In this document: positions 42,638 through 50,453 of the stretch, piece after piece
Numbering within the stretch: position 1 is the stretch's first letter
Layout: the number at the start of each line of letters is the position of its first letter
From: Streptomyces sp. MspMP-M5
GTDB taxonomy: Bacteria > Actinomycetota > Actinomycetes > Streptomycetales > Streptomycetaceae
Direction of reading: 5' to 3'
DNA: 64,000 bases
NCBI RefSeq assembly: GCF_000373585.1
Contig: NZ_KB891853.1
Coordinates: forward strand, 222,812-286,811
Program-made: the position numbers and the translations under genes
The notes under the pieces: generated by a model
What the model was told of the DNA's origin: nothing
The model's database searches: none
What the model saw: the letters and a program-made list of their open reading frames with translations, nothing else

Positions 42638-43243
42638 TCAGGCGGCCGCCGCCTCCACCTCCGCCCGCACATGGCAGCCCGCGAGATGGTCGTTGACCAG
42701 GCCGCACGCCTGCATCATGGCGTAGGCGGTGGTGGGGCCGACGAACCGGAAGCCGCGCTTCTTGAGGTCCTTGGCGAGGGCGGTGGACTCCGGCGTCACT
42801 GGCTGGAGGTCGCCGGTGGTGCGCGGCGCCGGGCGGCCGGTCCGCGCCGGGGCGTAGGACCAGATCAGCGCGTCGAACTCGCCGGGGGACAGCTCGGCGG
42901 CTGTCCGGGCGTTGGCGAGCGTCGCGCTGATCTTGGCGCGGTTGCGGATGATGGCCGGGTCGACGAGCAGCCGCTCGGCGTCCTCGTCGGTGAACCGCGC
43001 CACCTCGGCGATGCGAAAGCCGGCGAACGCGGTGCGGAAGCCCTCGCGGCGCCGCAGGATGGTGATCCAGGACAGCCCCGACTGGAACGCCTCCAGGCTC
43101 ATCCGCTCGAAGAGCGCGTCGTCGCCGTGGACCGGCCGGCCCCACTCGGTGTCGTGGTAGGAGCGGTAGTCCGCCATCTGCTCCGACTCCATGCCCCACG
43201 GGCAGCGCGGGACGCCGTCGGGCGCCGTCACCACTCCACTCAT
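42638..43243 (-). CDS. tag: DNA-3-methyladenine glycosylase I
   Basis: The protein has 201 residues. CPWGMESEQMADYRSYHDTE, then EWGRPVHGDDALFERMSLEA, SWITILRRREGFR and the zinc-site His/Cys at the C-terminus (GLVNDHLAGCH) define Tag. It excises 3-methyladenine in base-excision repair. ATG at 43243 overlaps the stop of the DivIVA-domain gene by 4 bp and has GAGGAG upstream. Confidence 0.94.
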   Translation of the reverse strand: MSGVVTAPDGVPRCPWGMESEQMADYRSYHDTEWGRPVHGDDALFERMSLEAFQSGLSWITILRRREGFRTAFAGFRIAEVARFTDEDAERLLVDPAIIRNRAKISATLANARTAAELSPGEFDALIWSYAPARTGRPAPRTTGDLQPVTPESTALAKDLKKRGFRFVGPTTAYAMMQACGLVNDHLAGCHVRAEVEAAAA

Positions 43244-43719
43244 GCCTGCTCCTCGCCTTCTCCGCGCGGCGCGCGGGTGTCTCCCCGCTCGGGGGCTTCC
43301 GGGCCGCTGGTCCCCGCGGCGCCACCCGGTGCGTCCGGCTCCCCGGCCGGTCCGGTGGCGGGCGGGGCCGGCGGGGCGTCCTCGATGAGGCCCGGCCCGC
43401 CGATCGCCGCGGCGTTGGCACCGGCCAGCGCGGCCTCCAGCTCGGCGATCCGGGCGTCCCGCTCGGCGAGCTCGGCGCCGAGGCGGTCCAGGACGTCGTC
43501 GACGTCGTCCATGCGGTAGCCGCGGACGGCCACCGGCAGCCGGACGGACTCGACGTCGGCCCGGGCCAGCGGGCGGTCCTGGGGCAGCGGGTCGTGGAGC
43601 CCCGCGGGCTCGGCGTCGCGCAGCCCGCCGCCCTCCCCGCCGGCGTCTCCCCCGCCGACGACGACCAGCGTGACCGCGGCCACCACCACGACCAGCGCGA
43701 TCAGCATGAACCAGAACAC
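43240..43719 (-). CDS. DivIVA-domain membrane protein
   Basis: The protein has 159 residues. One N-terminal membrane helix (WFMLIALVVVVAAVTLVVV) is followed by a DivIVA-type segment (VRLPVAVRGYRMDDVDDVLD) and a short coiled coil (ELAERDARIAELEAAL), then a Pro/Gly-rich tail. GTG at 43719 has GGGGAG 6 nt upstream. It may localise at curved membrane or division sites. It is coupled to tag by a 4-bp overlap. Confidence 0.85.
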   Translation of the reverse strand: MFWFMLIALVVVVAAVTLVVVGGGDAGGEGGGLRDAEPAGLHDPLPQDRPLARADVESVRLPVAVRGYRMDDVDDVLDRLGAELAERDARIAELEAALAGANAAAIGGPGLIEDAPPAPPATGPAGEPDAPGGAAGTSGPEAPERGDTRAPRGEGEEQA

Positions 43720-43814
43720 GACCAACTCCCCGGACTTCAGGTGCCTGCTCCGATCGTGCCATGCGGGTCCGACAGTTAGGGTCGCTCCCGAACCACGGAG
43801 AGGGAGTCAAGGGA

Positions 43815-44675
43815 ATGCTGCGGCTGGGAAAACGCGAGTTCGGGGCGCATGAGCCGGTGATCATGGCGATCGTCAACAGGACTCCGGACTCGTTCTACGA
43901 CCAGGGCGCGACCTTCCGCGACGAGCCCGCGCTGCACCGGGTGGAACAGGCGATCGCCGAGGGCGCCGCGATCATCGACATCGGCGGCGTCAAGGCCGGC
44001 CCGGGCGAGGAGGTGGGCGCCGAGGAGGAGGCCCGCCGCACGGTCGGTTTCGTCGCCGAGGTGCGCCGCCGCCATCCCGACGTGGTGATCAGCGTCGACA
44101 CCTGGCGGCACGAGGTCGCCGAGGCGGTGTGCGAGGCCGGCGCGGATCTGCTCAACGACGCCTGGGGCGGGGTCGATCCGCGGCTCGCCGAGGTCGCCGC
44201 GCGGTACGGCGTGGGCCTGGTGTGCACGCACGCGGGCGGCGCCGAGCCGCGTACCCGGCCGCACCGGGTGGTGTACGACGACGTGATGGCCGACATCCTG
44301 CGGGTCACCCTCGGACTGGCCGAGCGGGCCGTCGCGTTGGGTGTCCGGCGGGACGGGATCCTGATCGACCCGGGGCACGACTTCGGGAAGAACACCCGGC
44401 ACAGCCTGGAGGCGACCCGGCGGCTGGGCGAGATGGCGGAGACCGGGTGGCCGGTGCTGGTCTCGCTGTCCAACAAGGACTTCGTCGGCGAGACGTTGGA
44501 CAAGCCGGTCAAGGAGCGGGTGCTGGGCACCCTGGCGACGACCGCGGTCTCCGCCTGGCTCGGCGCCCAGGTCTACCGCGTCCACGAAGTCGCCGAGACC
44601 CGGCAGGTGGTGGACATGGTGGCCTCGATCGCCGGCCACCGGCCGCCGGCGGTGGCCCGGCGCGGGCTGGCGTAG
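43815..44675 (+). CDS. folP2: Dihydropteroate synthase-like protein (FolP2 type)
   Basis: The protein has 286 residues. MAIVNRTPDSFYDQG, IIDIGGVKAGPG, SVDTWRHEVA, LLNDAWGG and DPGHDFGKN are the conserved DHPS loops; SLSNKDF carries the late Lys region, though the wording differs from true FolP (typically SRK). In mycobacteria the FolP2 paralogue lacks DHPS activity, so synthesis of dihydropteroate is not certain here. ATG at 43815 is preceded by GGGAGTCAAGGGA. It is divergent from the DivIVA-domain gene. Confidence 0.85.
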   Translation: MLRLGKREFGAHEPVIMAIVNRTPDSFYDQGATFRDEPALHRVEQAIAEGAAIIDIGGVKAGPGEEVGAEEEARRTVGFVAEVRRRHPDVVISVDTWRHEVAEAVCEAGADLLNDAWGGVDPRLAEVAARYGVGLVCTHAGGAEPRTRPHRVVYDDVMADILRVTLGLAERAVALGVRRDGILIDPGHDFGKNTRHSLEATRRLGEMAETGWPVLVSLSNKDFVGETLDKPVKERVLGTLATTAVSAWLGAQVYRVHEVAETRQVVDMVASIAGHRPPAVARRGLA

Positions 44676-44746
44676 GGGTTTCCCCGAGAGCCGCTTTCCC
44701 GAGAGCCGGGGGCGGGGGCGGGGCCCCAGGGGGCGGGCGAACGGAT

Positions 44747-44776
44747 CCCGTAGGGGTCGCGCGCGCCCCCTACGGG
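44747..44776 (+). terminator. Terminator after folP2
   Basis: CCCGTAGGGG and CCCCTACGGG form a perfect 10-bp stem with a 10-nt loop. Confidence 0.78.
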
Positions 44777-44797
44777 GCCTCAACCGGCCGGGCGGGA

Positions 44798-44851
44798 GCG
44801 GTATTCCGGGTGGGGGGCGGTATTCCGGGCGGGGGCGGTATCAGGGCGGGG
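44798..44851. repeat. Tandem 19-bp repeats
   Basis: GCGGTATTCCGGG plus a G-rich end occurs twice (44798-44816, 44817-44835) and a third, partial copy begins CGGTAT at 44836. They lie between folP2 and the LOG gene. Confidence 0.7.
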
Positions 44852-44879
44852 AAATAGTTTCCGGCGGCGGGCCGACCCT

Positions 44880-44905
44880 GGATCCCGGCCTCAGATCCCG
44901 ACCTC
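44880..44905 (-). repeat. 13-bp tandem duplication of the LOG gene 3' end
   Basis: On the minus strand GAGGTCGGGATCT (spanning the last codons) is followed directly by GAGGCCGGGATCC, 11 of 13 identical, so the stop region is duplicated. Confidence 0.5.
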
Positions 44906-45643
44906 CTTCGTCACCAGCGCGATGGCTTCGTCCACGTCGTCGCTGAGGTGGAACAGCTCCAGGTCGTGCGGGGACGCCTTGCCCTGGGCGACCACCGCCT
45001 CGCGGAGCCAGGAGACCAGCCCGCTCCAGTAGTCGGAGCCGAACAGCACGATCGGGAAGCGGGTGACCTTGCGGGTCTGGACGAGGGTCAGCGCCTCGAA
45101 GAGCTCGTCGAGGGTGCCGAGTCCGCCGGGGAGGACGACGAACCCGCGGGCGTACTTCACAAAACACGTCTTCCGGACGAAGAAGTAGCGGAAGTCCACC
45201 CCGAGGTTCACGTACGCGTTCATGCCCTGCTCGAAGGGCAGCTCGATGCCGAGCCCCACGGAGGTGCCGCCGGCCTCGAAGGCGCCCTTGTTGGCGGCCT
45301 CCATGGCCCCGGGGCCGCCGCCGGTGATCACCGAGAAGCCGGCCTTGACCAGCGCCGCGCCGATCCGCACACCGGCGTCGTACTCCGCCGTGCCGCGCGG
45401 TGTACGGGCCGAGCCGAAGACACTGACGGCCGGGCCCAGCTCGGCCAGCGCGCCGAAGCCCTCGACGAACTCCGACTGGATCCGCATCACGCGCCAGGGA
45501 TCGGTGTGCACCCACTCGGAGGGGCCCTCGGAGTCCAGCAGCCGCTGGTCCGTCGTCGTACCGGTCTGCACCTGGTCGTGCCGGCGCAGAACGGGGCCCA
45601 GCCGCTGTTCCTCCGGGCTGTACGCTCCCTCGGGATTGGCCAT
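44891..45643 (-). CDS. LOG-family (TIGR00730) protein
   Basis: The protein has 250 residues: a Rossmann fold with GGGPGAMEAANKGA and PGGLGTLDELFEALT, the nucleotide and catalytic motifs of the LOG family (cytokinin riboside 5'-monophosphate phosphoribohydrolase and relatives). Some bacterial members hydrolyse AMP-type nucleotides. ATG at 45643 is preceded by GGAGGGAGCACGTC. It is placed between folP2 and dapE, as in mycobacteria. Confidence 0.9.
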   Translation of the reverse strand: MANPEGAYSPEEQRLGPVLRRHDQVQTGTTTDQRLLDSEGPSEWVHTDPWRVMRIQSEFVEGFGALAELGPAVSVFGSARTPRGTAEYDAGVRIGAALVKAGFSVITGGGPGAMEAANKGAFEAGGTSVGLGIELPFEQGMNAYVNLGVDFRYFFVRKTCFVKYARGFVVLPGGLGTLDELFEALTLVQTRKVTRFPIVLFGSDYWSGLVSWLREAVVAQGKASPHDLELFHLSDDVDEAIALVTKEVGI

Positions 45644-45748
45644 GACGTGCTCCCTCCGCTGACAGATCGTTTGCCACTTCAGCCTAGATCGGCCGCGGTG
45701 AAGCGGAAGGGAATTCGCCGGTTGGGCCAGAGGGCCGCGACGGGACGG

Positions 45749-46849
45749 TCAGGTGGCCGGACCGGCGGTCAGCCAGGCGCGCAGTCGCTCCTCGCAGTGC
45801 AGGATGCGCTCGACCGCTACCCGCTCGTCCTTCTTGTGCGCGAGCAGCGCGTCACCGGGTCCGTAGTTGACGGCCGGGACGCCGAGGGCACTGAAGCGGG
45901 AGACGTCGGTCCAGCCGAACTTGGGCTTCGCGCTGCCGCCGACCGCCGCCATGAACGCCCGCGCCGCCGGGTGGGACAGCCCGGGCAGCGCCCCCGGGGA
46001 GTGGTCGTCGACGACGAACTCGTCCACGGGGCAGTCCGCGAAGACCTCCCGGACGTGCGCCAGCGCCTCCTCGGCGGTGCGGTCGGGCGCGTAGCGGAAG
46101 TTGACGGTGACGGTGCACGCGTCGGGGATGACGTTGCCCGCGACCCCGCCCTCGATACGGACGGCGTTGAGGCCCTCGCGGTATTCCAGGCCGTCGATGA
46201 CCGGGCGGCGCGGCTCGTAGGCGGCGAGCTTCGCCAGGAGGGGGGCGGCGGCGTGGAGGGCGTTGGCGCCCATCCAGCTGCGCGCGGAGTGGGCGCGCTC
46301 GCCGCGGGTGCGCAGCAGGACCCGGAGGGTGCCCTGGCAGCCGCCCTCCACCTCGCCGTCGGAGGGCTCCAGGAGGACGGCGAAGTCGCCCGCGAGCCAG
46401 TCGGGGTGGGCGTCGGCGAGGTGCCCGAGGCCGTTGAGGTGCGCGGCGACCTCTTCGTTGTCGTAGAAGACGAAGGTCAGGTCCCGGTTGGGCGCGGGGA
46501 CGGTGGCGGCCATCCGGAGCTGGACGGCGACCCCGGACTTCATGTCGCAGGTGCCGCAGCCCCACAGGACGCCGTCCGCGTCGAGCCGCGAGGGCACGTT
46601 GTCGGCGATCGGCACGGTGTCGAGGTGGCCGGCGAGCACCACCCGCTCGGCGCGGCCCAGCTGCGTACGGGCGACGACGTTGTTGCCGTACCGGTCGACG
46701 GTCAGGTGCGGCAGGGCGCGCAGGGCGTCCTCGACGGCGTCGGCGAGGTCTTTCTCGTTGCCGCTCTCGGACGGGAAGTCGACGAGCTGAGCGGTCAGCG
46801 CGGCGGCGTCCAGCGACAGGTCAAGGCCGGGGTGAGTGGAGCGCTCCAT
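45749..46849 (-). CDS. dapE: Succinyl-diaminopimelate desuccinylase
   Basis: The protein has 366 residues. It is an M20 metallopeptidase with GHLDTVP, WGCGTCDMKSG, the catalytic Glu pair YDNEEVAA and a C-terminal ALLAHKKDERV His ligand; WTDVSRF is typical of actinobacterial DapE. It yields LL-diaminopimelate for lysine and peptidoglycan. ATG at 46849 follows TAGGGT by 7 nt, so the transcript is probably leaderless. The divergent lysozyme-like gene starts only 42 bp away. Confidence 0.93.
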   Translation of the reverse strand: MERSTHPGLDLSLDAAALTAQLVDFPSESGNEKDLADAVEDALRALPHLTVDRYGNNVVARTQLGRAERVVLAGHLDTVPIADNVPSRLDADGVLWGCGTCDMKSGVAVQLRMAATVPAPNRDLTFVFYDNEEVAAHLNGLGHLADAHPDWLAGDFAVLLEPSDGEVEGGCQGTLRVLLRTRGERAHSARSWMGANALHAAAPLLAKLAAYEPRRPVIDGLEYREGLNAVRIEGGVAGNVIPDACTVTVNFRYAPDRTAEEALAHVREVFADCPVDEFVVDDHSPGALPGLSHPAARAFMAAVGGSAKPKFGWTDVSRFSALGVPAVNYGPGDALLAHKKDERVAVERILHCEERLRAWLTAGPAT

Positions 46850-46856
46850 GAGGCCG

Positions 46857-46862
46857 ACCCTA
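46857..46862 (-). promoter_or_regulatory. -10 box for leaderless dapE
   Basis: TAGGGT (minus strand) lies 7 nt before the dapE ATG, inside the 42-bp divergent gap. Confidence 0.55.
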
Positions 46863-46878
46863 TCCGCCGGCCCTCGGG

Positions 46879-46884
46879 TACGTT
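46879..46884 (+). promoter_or_regulatory. -10 box for leaderless lysozyme-like gene
   Basis: TACGTT lies 7 nt before the GTG at 46892; its -35 would overlap the dapE -10. Confidence 0.5.
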
Positions 46885-46891
46885 GTGCTGC

Positions 46892-47827
46892 GTGTCCGCC
46901 CAGCCCCTTTCCCCCGCCCGCCGCGCCCGTCTGTGGCGCATCACCGCGGCGCTCGCCGTCCTTCTCGGGGTGGCCGCGTATCTCCTGGTGCAGTACGTCA
47001 CCAGCGGACCCGGGGCGCCGCGCTGCACGGTGCGCGTCCAGGGCGGCGGGGATCCGTACGAACTCACGCCCGAGCAGGCCGCGAACGCGGCGACGATCTC
47101 GGCGGTGGCGGCCTCGCGCGGGCTGCCGGAGCGGGCGGTGACGATCGCGCTGGCGACCGCCATGCAGGAATCCGGGCTGCGCAACATCAATTTCGGCGAC
47201 CGGGATTCGGTGGGGCTGTTCCAGCAGCGGCCGTCGCAGGACTGGGGCACCGTGCAGCAGATCATGGACCCGGTCTATTCGTCCGGGGAGTTCTACCGCC
47301 ACCTGGTGAAAGTCCCCGGCTATTCCCGGCTGCCGTTGACGGTCGCCGCGCAGAAGGTGCAGCGCAGCGGCTATCCGCAGGCGTACGCCAAGCACGAGGC
47401 GAATGCGGCACTGCTCACCGGGGCGCTGACCGGGCGGAACGGGGACGTACTGAGCTGCACGGTGAGCCACCCCGTGGACGGCGCCGGGCCGGACGGCGCG
47501 GGGAAGGTGCGGGAGAAGCTGGTGCGGGAGTTCGGGACGTCCGTGCTGCCGCGCACGGCAGCGGCCGGGGGGCGCGGGGCGCGGCCCGGGCGCAGCCTGA
47601 CGGTGCCGGTGCCGTCGGACGGCTACGGCGCGACGGTCCCCGGCGAGGCGGCGGAGCGCGGCTGGCAGCTGGCCAACTGGGCGCTGGCGCACGCCGCCGA
47701 TCTGCACCTCGACCGGATCTCCTACGCGGGGCGGACGTGGACGGCGGCCGACTCGGACAAGGGCTGGCAGGGCCCGGCGGCGTCCGGGGACACCGCGCCC
47801 TCGGTGACGATCGTCACCGCCAAGTAG
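46892..47827 (+). CDS. Membrane-anchored lysozyme/transglycosylase-like protein
   Basis: The protein has 311 residues. A basic start and one membrane helix (ITAALAVLLGVAAYLLVQYV) place the rest outside. The extracellular domain contains AVTIALATAMQESGLRNINF, with a candidate catalytic Glu, then SVGLFQQRPSQDWGT, a lytic-transglycosylase-like pattern. Similar proteins are sometimes annotated as heavy-metal transporters without basis. A cell-wall hydrolase role is inferred. It is transcribed away from dapE, probably as a leaderless mRNA from GTG 46892. Confidence 0.78.
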   Translation: MSAQPLSPARRARLWRITAALAVLLGVAAYLLVQYVTSGPGAPRCTVRVQGGGDPYELTPEQAANAATISAVAASRGLPERAVTIALATAMQESGLRNINFGDRDSVGLFQQRPSQDWGTVQQIMDPVYSSGEFYRHLVKVPGYSRLPLTVAAQKVQRSGYPQAYAKHEANAALLTGALTGRNGDVLSCTVSHPVDGAGPDGAGKVREKLVREFGTSVLPRTAAAGGRGARPGRSLTVPVPSDGYGATVPGEAAERGWQLANWALAHAADLHLDRISYAGRTWTAADSDKGWQGPAASGDTAPSVTIVTAK

Positions 47828-48136
47828 CGCGTCGGCCCGGTCCACTTGGGGCCTGCGCGCAGCAATCCCCTTTCCCGTTCGGGCTTTTCACCTGGTTGCG
47901 GCCGTATCCTCGGCCAATTCCCGCGCGTTTAACGGGCTGTGACCTTTCCGCACGGCCGCGGCGCGCATGCATATTGCTCGTATTTATCCCGGGCAGATTA
48001 TGTGACGCGTTGCCAATTCTTTACCGCATTCCACCGAAACCTTCGGGCACCTGACGCGGTATTCAGGGCGTCCGTCCGCCCGGCGGACATGGCACATCTG
48101 TCAGAAGTACGAGTTCTTCTCCGTAAAAGGAGCACC
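47828..48136. other. A/T-richer promoter region of the small secreted protein
   Basis: These 309 bp include the most A/T-rich stretch nearby (about 47960-48030). TTGCTC (47974-47979) and GATTAT (47996-48001), 16 nt apart, form a plausible promoter, giving a leader of about 130 nt. Confidence 0.4.
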
Positions 48137-48595
48137 ATGTCCCTCCCCGTTACGCGTCGGATCGCCCGAGCCGCCCTGCTGGTCGCGGCGGGCACCGCTC
48201 CCGTGGTCGCGGCGGCCGGAACCGCCAGCGCCGTGTCCCTGCCGCCCACGGGCAACGAGCTGGGCGGCGTGACCACCCTGGACTCCGCGAACACCAGCAA
48301 GACCGTGGACAGCACCGCTCGGAACGGCGTCGGGCTGGTCAACCGGACCGGTTCCGAGGCCTCGGAGGGCCTGGCGCCGGCGCTGGTGCGGACGCTCGCT
48401 CCGGTCGTCGAGGAGGCCGCGCCCCTCACCCGGGAGACCGCCCGCAGGGCGGAGAACGTGGCCCGCCCGGTGGCGCAGAAGGGCATCTCCACCAACTCGG
48501 TGGCCACCGATGCCGTCAAGCGGCTGGTCGGCGCGCCCCAGGAGGCGCACACCCCGCTGCACGGCCTGATCGGCGGGATGCCGCTCGGCCGCTGA
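48137..48595 (+). CDS. Small secreted protein, 152 residues
   Basis: ATG at 48137 has AAAAGGAGC 4 nt upstream. A clear signal peptide (RRIARAALLVAAGTAPVVAA, cleavage near TASA-VS) leads a 120-residue mature protein rich in Thr, Ala and Val with helical APALVRTLAPVVEEAAPLTR. There is no Cys and no recognised domain. It resembles short exported Streptomyces proteins of unknown role. Confidence 0.82.
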   Translation: MSLPVTRRIARAALLVAAGTAPVVAAAGTASAVSLPPTGNELGGVTTLDSANTSKTVDSTARNGVGLVNRTGSEASEGLAPALVRTLAPVVEEAAPLTRETARRAENVARPVAQKGISTNSVATDAVKRLVGAPQEAHTPLHGLIGGMPLGR

Positions 48596-48607
48596 TCCAC
48601 CGCACGC

Positions 48608-48646
48608 CGCGGGGGCCCGGGGAACTGCTCTCCCCGGGCCCCCGCG
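48608..48646. terminator. Bidirectional terminator
   Basis: A perfect 16-bp stem (48608-48623 with 48631-48646) and a 7-nt loop lie between the secreted-protein gene and convergent dapC. Confidence 0.88.
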
Positions 48647-48667
48647 CGTTGTCCGCGGCTCGGCGGC

Positions 48668-49795
48668 TCAGTCGGCCAGGCGGCGCACCGCGGCCGCCAC
48701 CCGCTCGTCGGTGGCGGTGAAGGCGATCCGGACGAACCGCTCGCCCGCGGCGCCGTAGAAGTCGCCGGGGGCGACCAGGATGCCGCGCTTGGCGAGGTCG
48801 CCGACGGTGTCCCAGCAGGGCTCGTCGCGGGTCGCCCAGAGGTAGAGCGACGCCTCGCTGTGCTCGATGCGGAAGCCCGCGGCCTCGAAGGCGGTGCGCA
48901 GTGCGGTGCGCCGGCGGGCGTAGCGCTCGCGCTGCTCGGCGACGTGCGCGGTGTCGCCCAGCGCCGCGACGGTGGCGGCCTGGACGGGCGCGGCGATCAT
49001 CATGCCGCCGTGCTTGCGGATCTGGAGCAGGTCGCCGAGGACCACGGCGTCGCCCAGCAGGAACGCGGAGCGGTAGCCGGCGAGGTTGGAGCGCTTGGAC
49101 AGCGAGTGGACGGCGACGATGCCCTCGTAGGAGCCGCCGCAGACGTCCGGGTGCAGGACGGAGACCGGGTCGGCCTCCCAGCCCAGTTCGAGGTAGCACT
49201 CGTCGCTGACGACCAGGACGCCGTGCTCGCGGGCCCAGGCGACGGTGCGGCGCAGCTCGTCGACGGTGAGCACCCGGCCGGTGGGGTTGGACGGGGAGTT
49301 GAGCCAGAGCAGCTTCAGGCCGGCCGGGTCCAGCTCGGTCGGCTCGTCGTAGACGACCGGCTCGGCGCCGGCCAGACGGGCGCCCACCTCGTAGGTGGGG
49401 TAGGCCAGGCGCGGGTAGGCCACCTTGTCGCCGGCGCCGAGGCCCAGCTGGGTCGGCAGCCAGGCGACCAGTTCCTTGGAGCCGACTACCGGCAGCACGT
49501 TGGTGTGCTCCAGGCCGGGGGCGCCGAGGCGGTCGGCGGCCCAGCCGGTGAGGGCGTCCCGCAGGGCCGCGGTGCCCCACACCGTGGGGTAGCCCGGGCT
49601 GTCCGCCGCGTCGGTCAGGGCCCGCTGGACCAGCGCGGGGACCGGGTCGACCGGGGTGCCGACGGAGAGGTCGACGATGCCGTCCGCGTGGGCGGCGGCG
49701 GTCGCCTTGTACGGCTCCAGACGGTCCCAGGGGAAGGCGGGCAGGCGCTCGCGCAGGGACGCGCCGGACGGGTGGCGGGAGGAGACTGCGCCCAC
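48668..49795 (-). CDS. dapC: N-succinyldiaminopimelate aminotransferase
   Basis: The 375-residue fold-type I PLP enzyme shows NSPSNPTGRVL, VSDECYLELGW and the Schiff-base Lys in SLSKRSNLAGYR. Actinobacterial members make N-succinyl-LL-diaminopimelate and may also transaminate prephenate. GTG at 49795 has GAGAG upstream. It follows fdxA on the same strand with a terminator between, as in the mycobacterial fdxC-dapC pair; dapE lies 2 kb away in the same pathway. Confidence 0.92.
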   Translation of the reverse strand: MGAVSSRHPSGASLRERLPAFPWDRLEPYKATAAAHADGIVDLSVGTPVDPVPALVQRALTDAADSPGYPTVWGTAALRDALTGWAADRLGAPGLEHTNVLPVVGSKELVAWLPTQLGLGAGDKVAYPRLAYPTYEVGARLAGAEPVVYDEPTELDPAGLKLLWLNSPSNPTGRVLTVDELRRTVAWAREHGVLVVSDECYLELGWEADPVSVLHPDVCGGSYEGIVAVHSLSKRSNLAGYRSAFLLGDAVVLGDLLQIRKHGGMMIAAPVQAATVAALGDTAHVAEQRERYARRRTALRTAFEAAGFRIEHSEASLYLWATRDEPCWDTVGDLAKRGILVAPGDFYGAAGERFVRIAFTATDERVAAAVRRLAD

Positions 49796-49850
49796 GGTGC
49801 TCTCTTTCTCGTACGGAGTGGCGCGGAGGACGTCGGCGCGAAAACGCCGC

Positions 49851-49880
49851 GGTCCCGTACGGCGGGTGGGCCGTACGGGA
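49851..49880 (-). terminator. Terminator after fdxA
   Basis: GTCCCGTACGGC and GCCGTACGGGAC form a perfect 12-bp stem with a 6-nt loop. Confidence 0.75.
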
Positions 49881-49984
49881 CCGGGCGGCGCCGTGCGACC
49901 TTCCCCAGCTCATGCCGGGGCGGTCCCCGGCGGCCTCGGAGGCAGGGCGGAGCGGGCCGGCTCCCGTCCGTCCTCCGGGCGGTG

Positions 49985-50311
49985 TCAGTGGTCCTGGTTC
50001 TGCGGCGGCAGCGCGGCGATGAACGGGTGGTCGCGCTCGATCAGGCCGAGCTTGCTGGCACCACCCGGGGAACCGAGCTCGTCGAAGAACTCCACGTTCG
50101 CCTTGTAGTAGTCCTTCCACTCCTCCGGGGTGTCGTCCTCGTAGAAGATCGCCTCAACCGGGCAGACCGGCTCGCAGGCACCACAGTCGACGCATTCGTC
50201 CGGGTGGATGTACAAGGACCGGGAGCCCTCGTAGATGCAGTCGACGGGGCACTCCTCGATGCATGCCTTGTCCTTGACGTCGACACAAGGCTGCGCGATG
50301 ACGTAGGTCAC
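49985..50311 (-). CDS. fdxA: 7Fe ferredoxin FdxA
   Basis: The protein has 108 residues. It begins VTYVIAQPCVDVKDKACIEE; the Cys pattern (C...C..CPVDC and CVDCGACEPVCPVEA) binds one 3Fe-4S and one 4Fe-4S cluster, and the C-terminal ~45 residues are acidic and aromatic as usual. GTG at 50311 has GAGGAGG about 8 nt upstream. It is an electron carrier in the cytosol. Confidence 0.95.
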   Translation of the reverse strand: MTYVIAQPCVDVKDKACIEECPVDCIYEGSRSLYIHPDECVDCGACEPVCPVEAIFYEDDTPEEWKDYYKANVEFFDELGSPGGASKLGLIERDHPFIAALPPQNQDH

Positions 50312-50453
50312 GCTGTCGTTCCTCCTCAGTAGGGCCGGCGGTCCGATCTGCGGTACCGCCGCTGGGCGCGCGGGAGCGCGGCGTCGTCGATGCCCGCCAC
50401 CTAGTATCTCCGTTCCCGGGCACGAGACGAACAAGAGGGGCGGTCAGAGAGCG

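Noticed and set aside
44782..44807. Third GGAAT-N18-GTT match on the minus strand
   Set aside because: It points into the 3' end of folP2 with no gene downstream, has an all-G/C spacer and lies in tandem repeats; probably chance.
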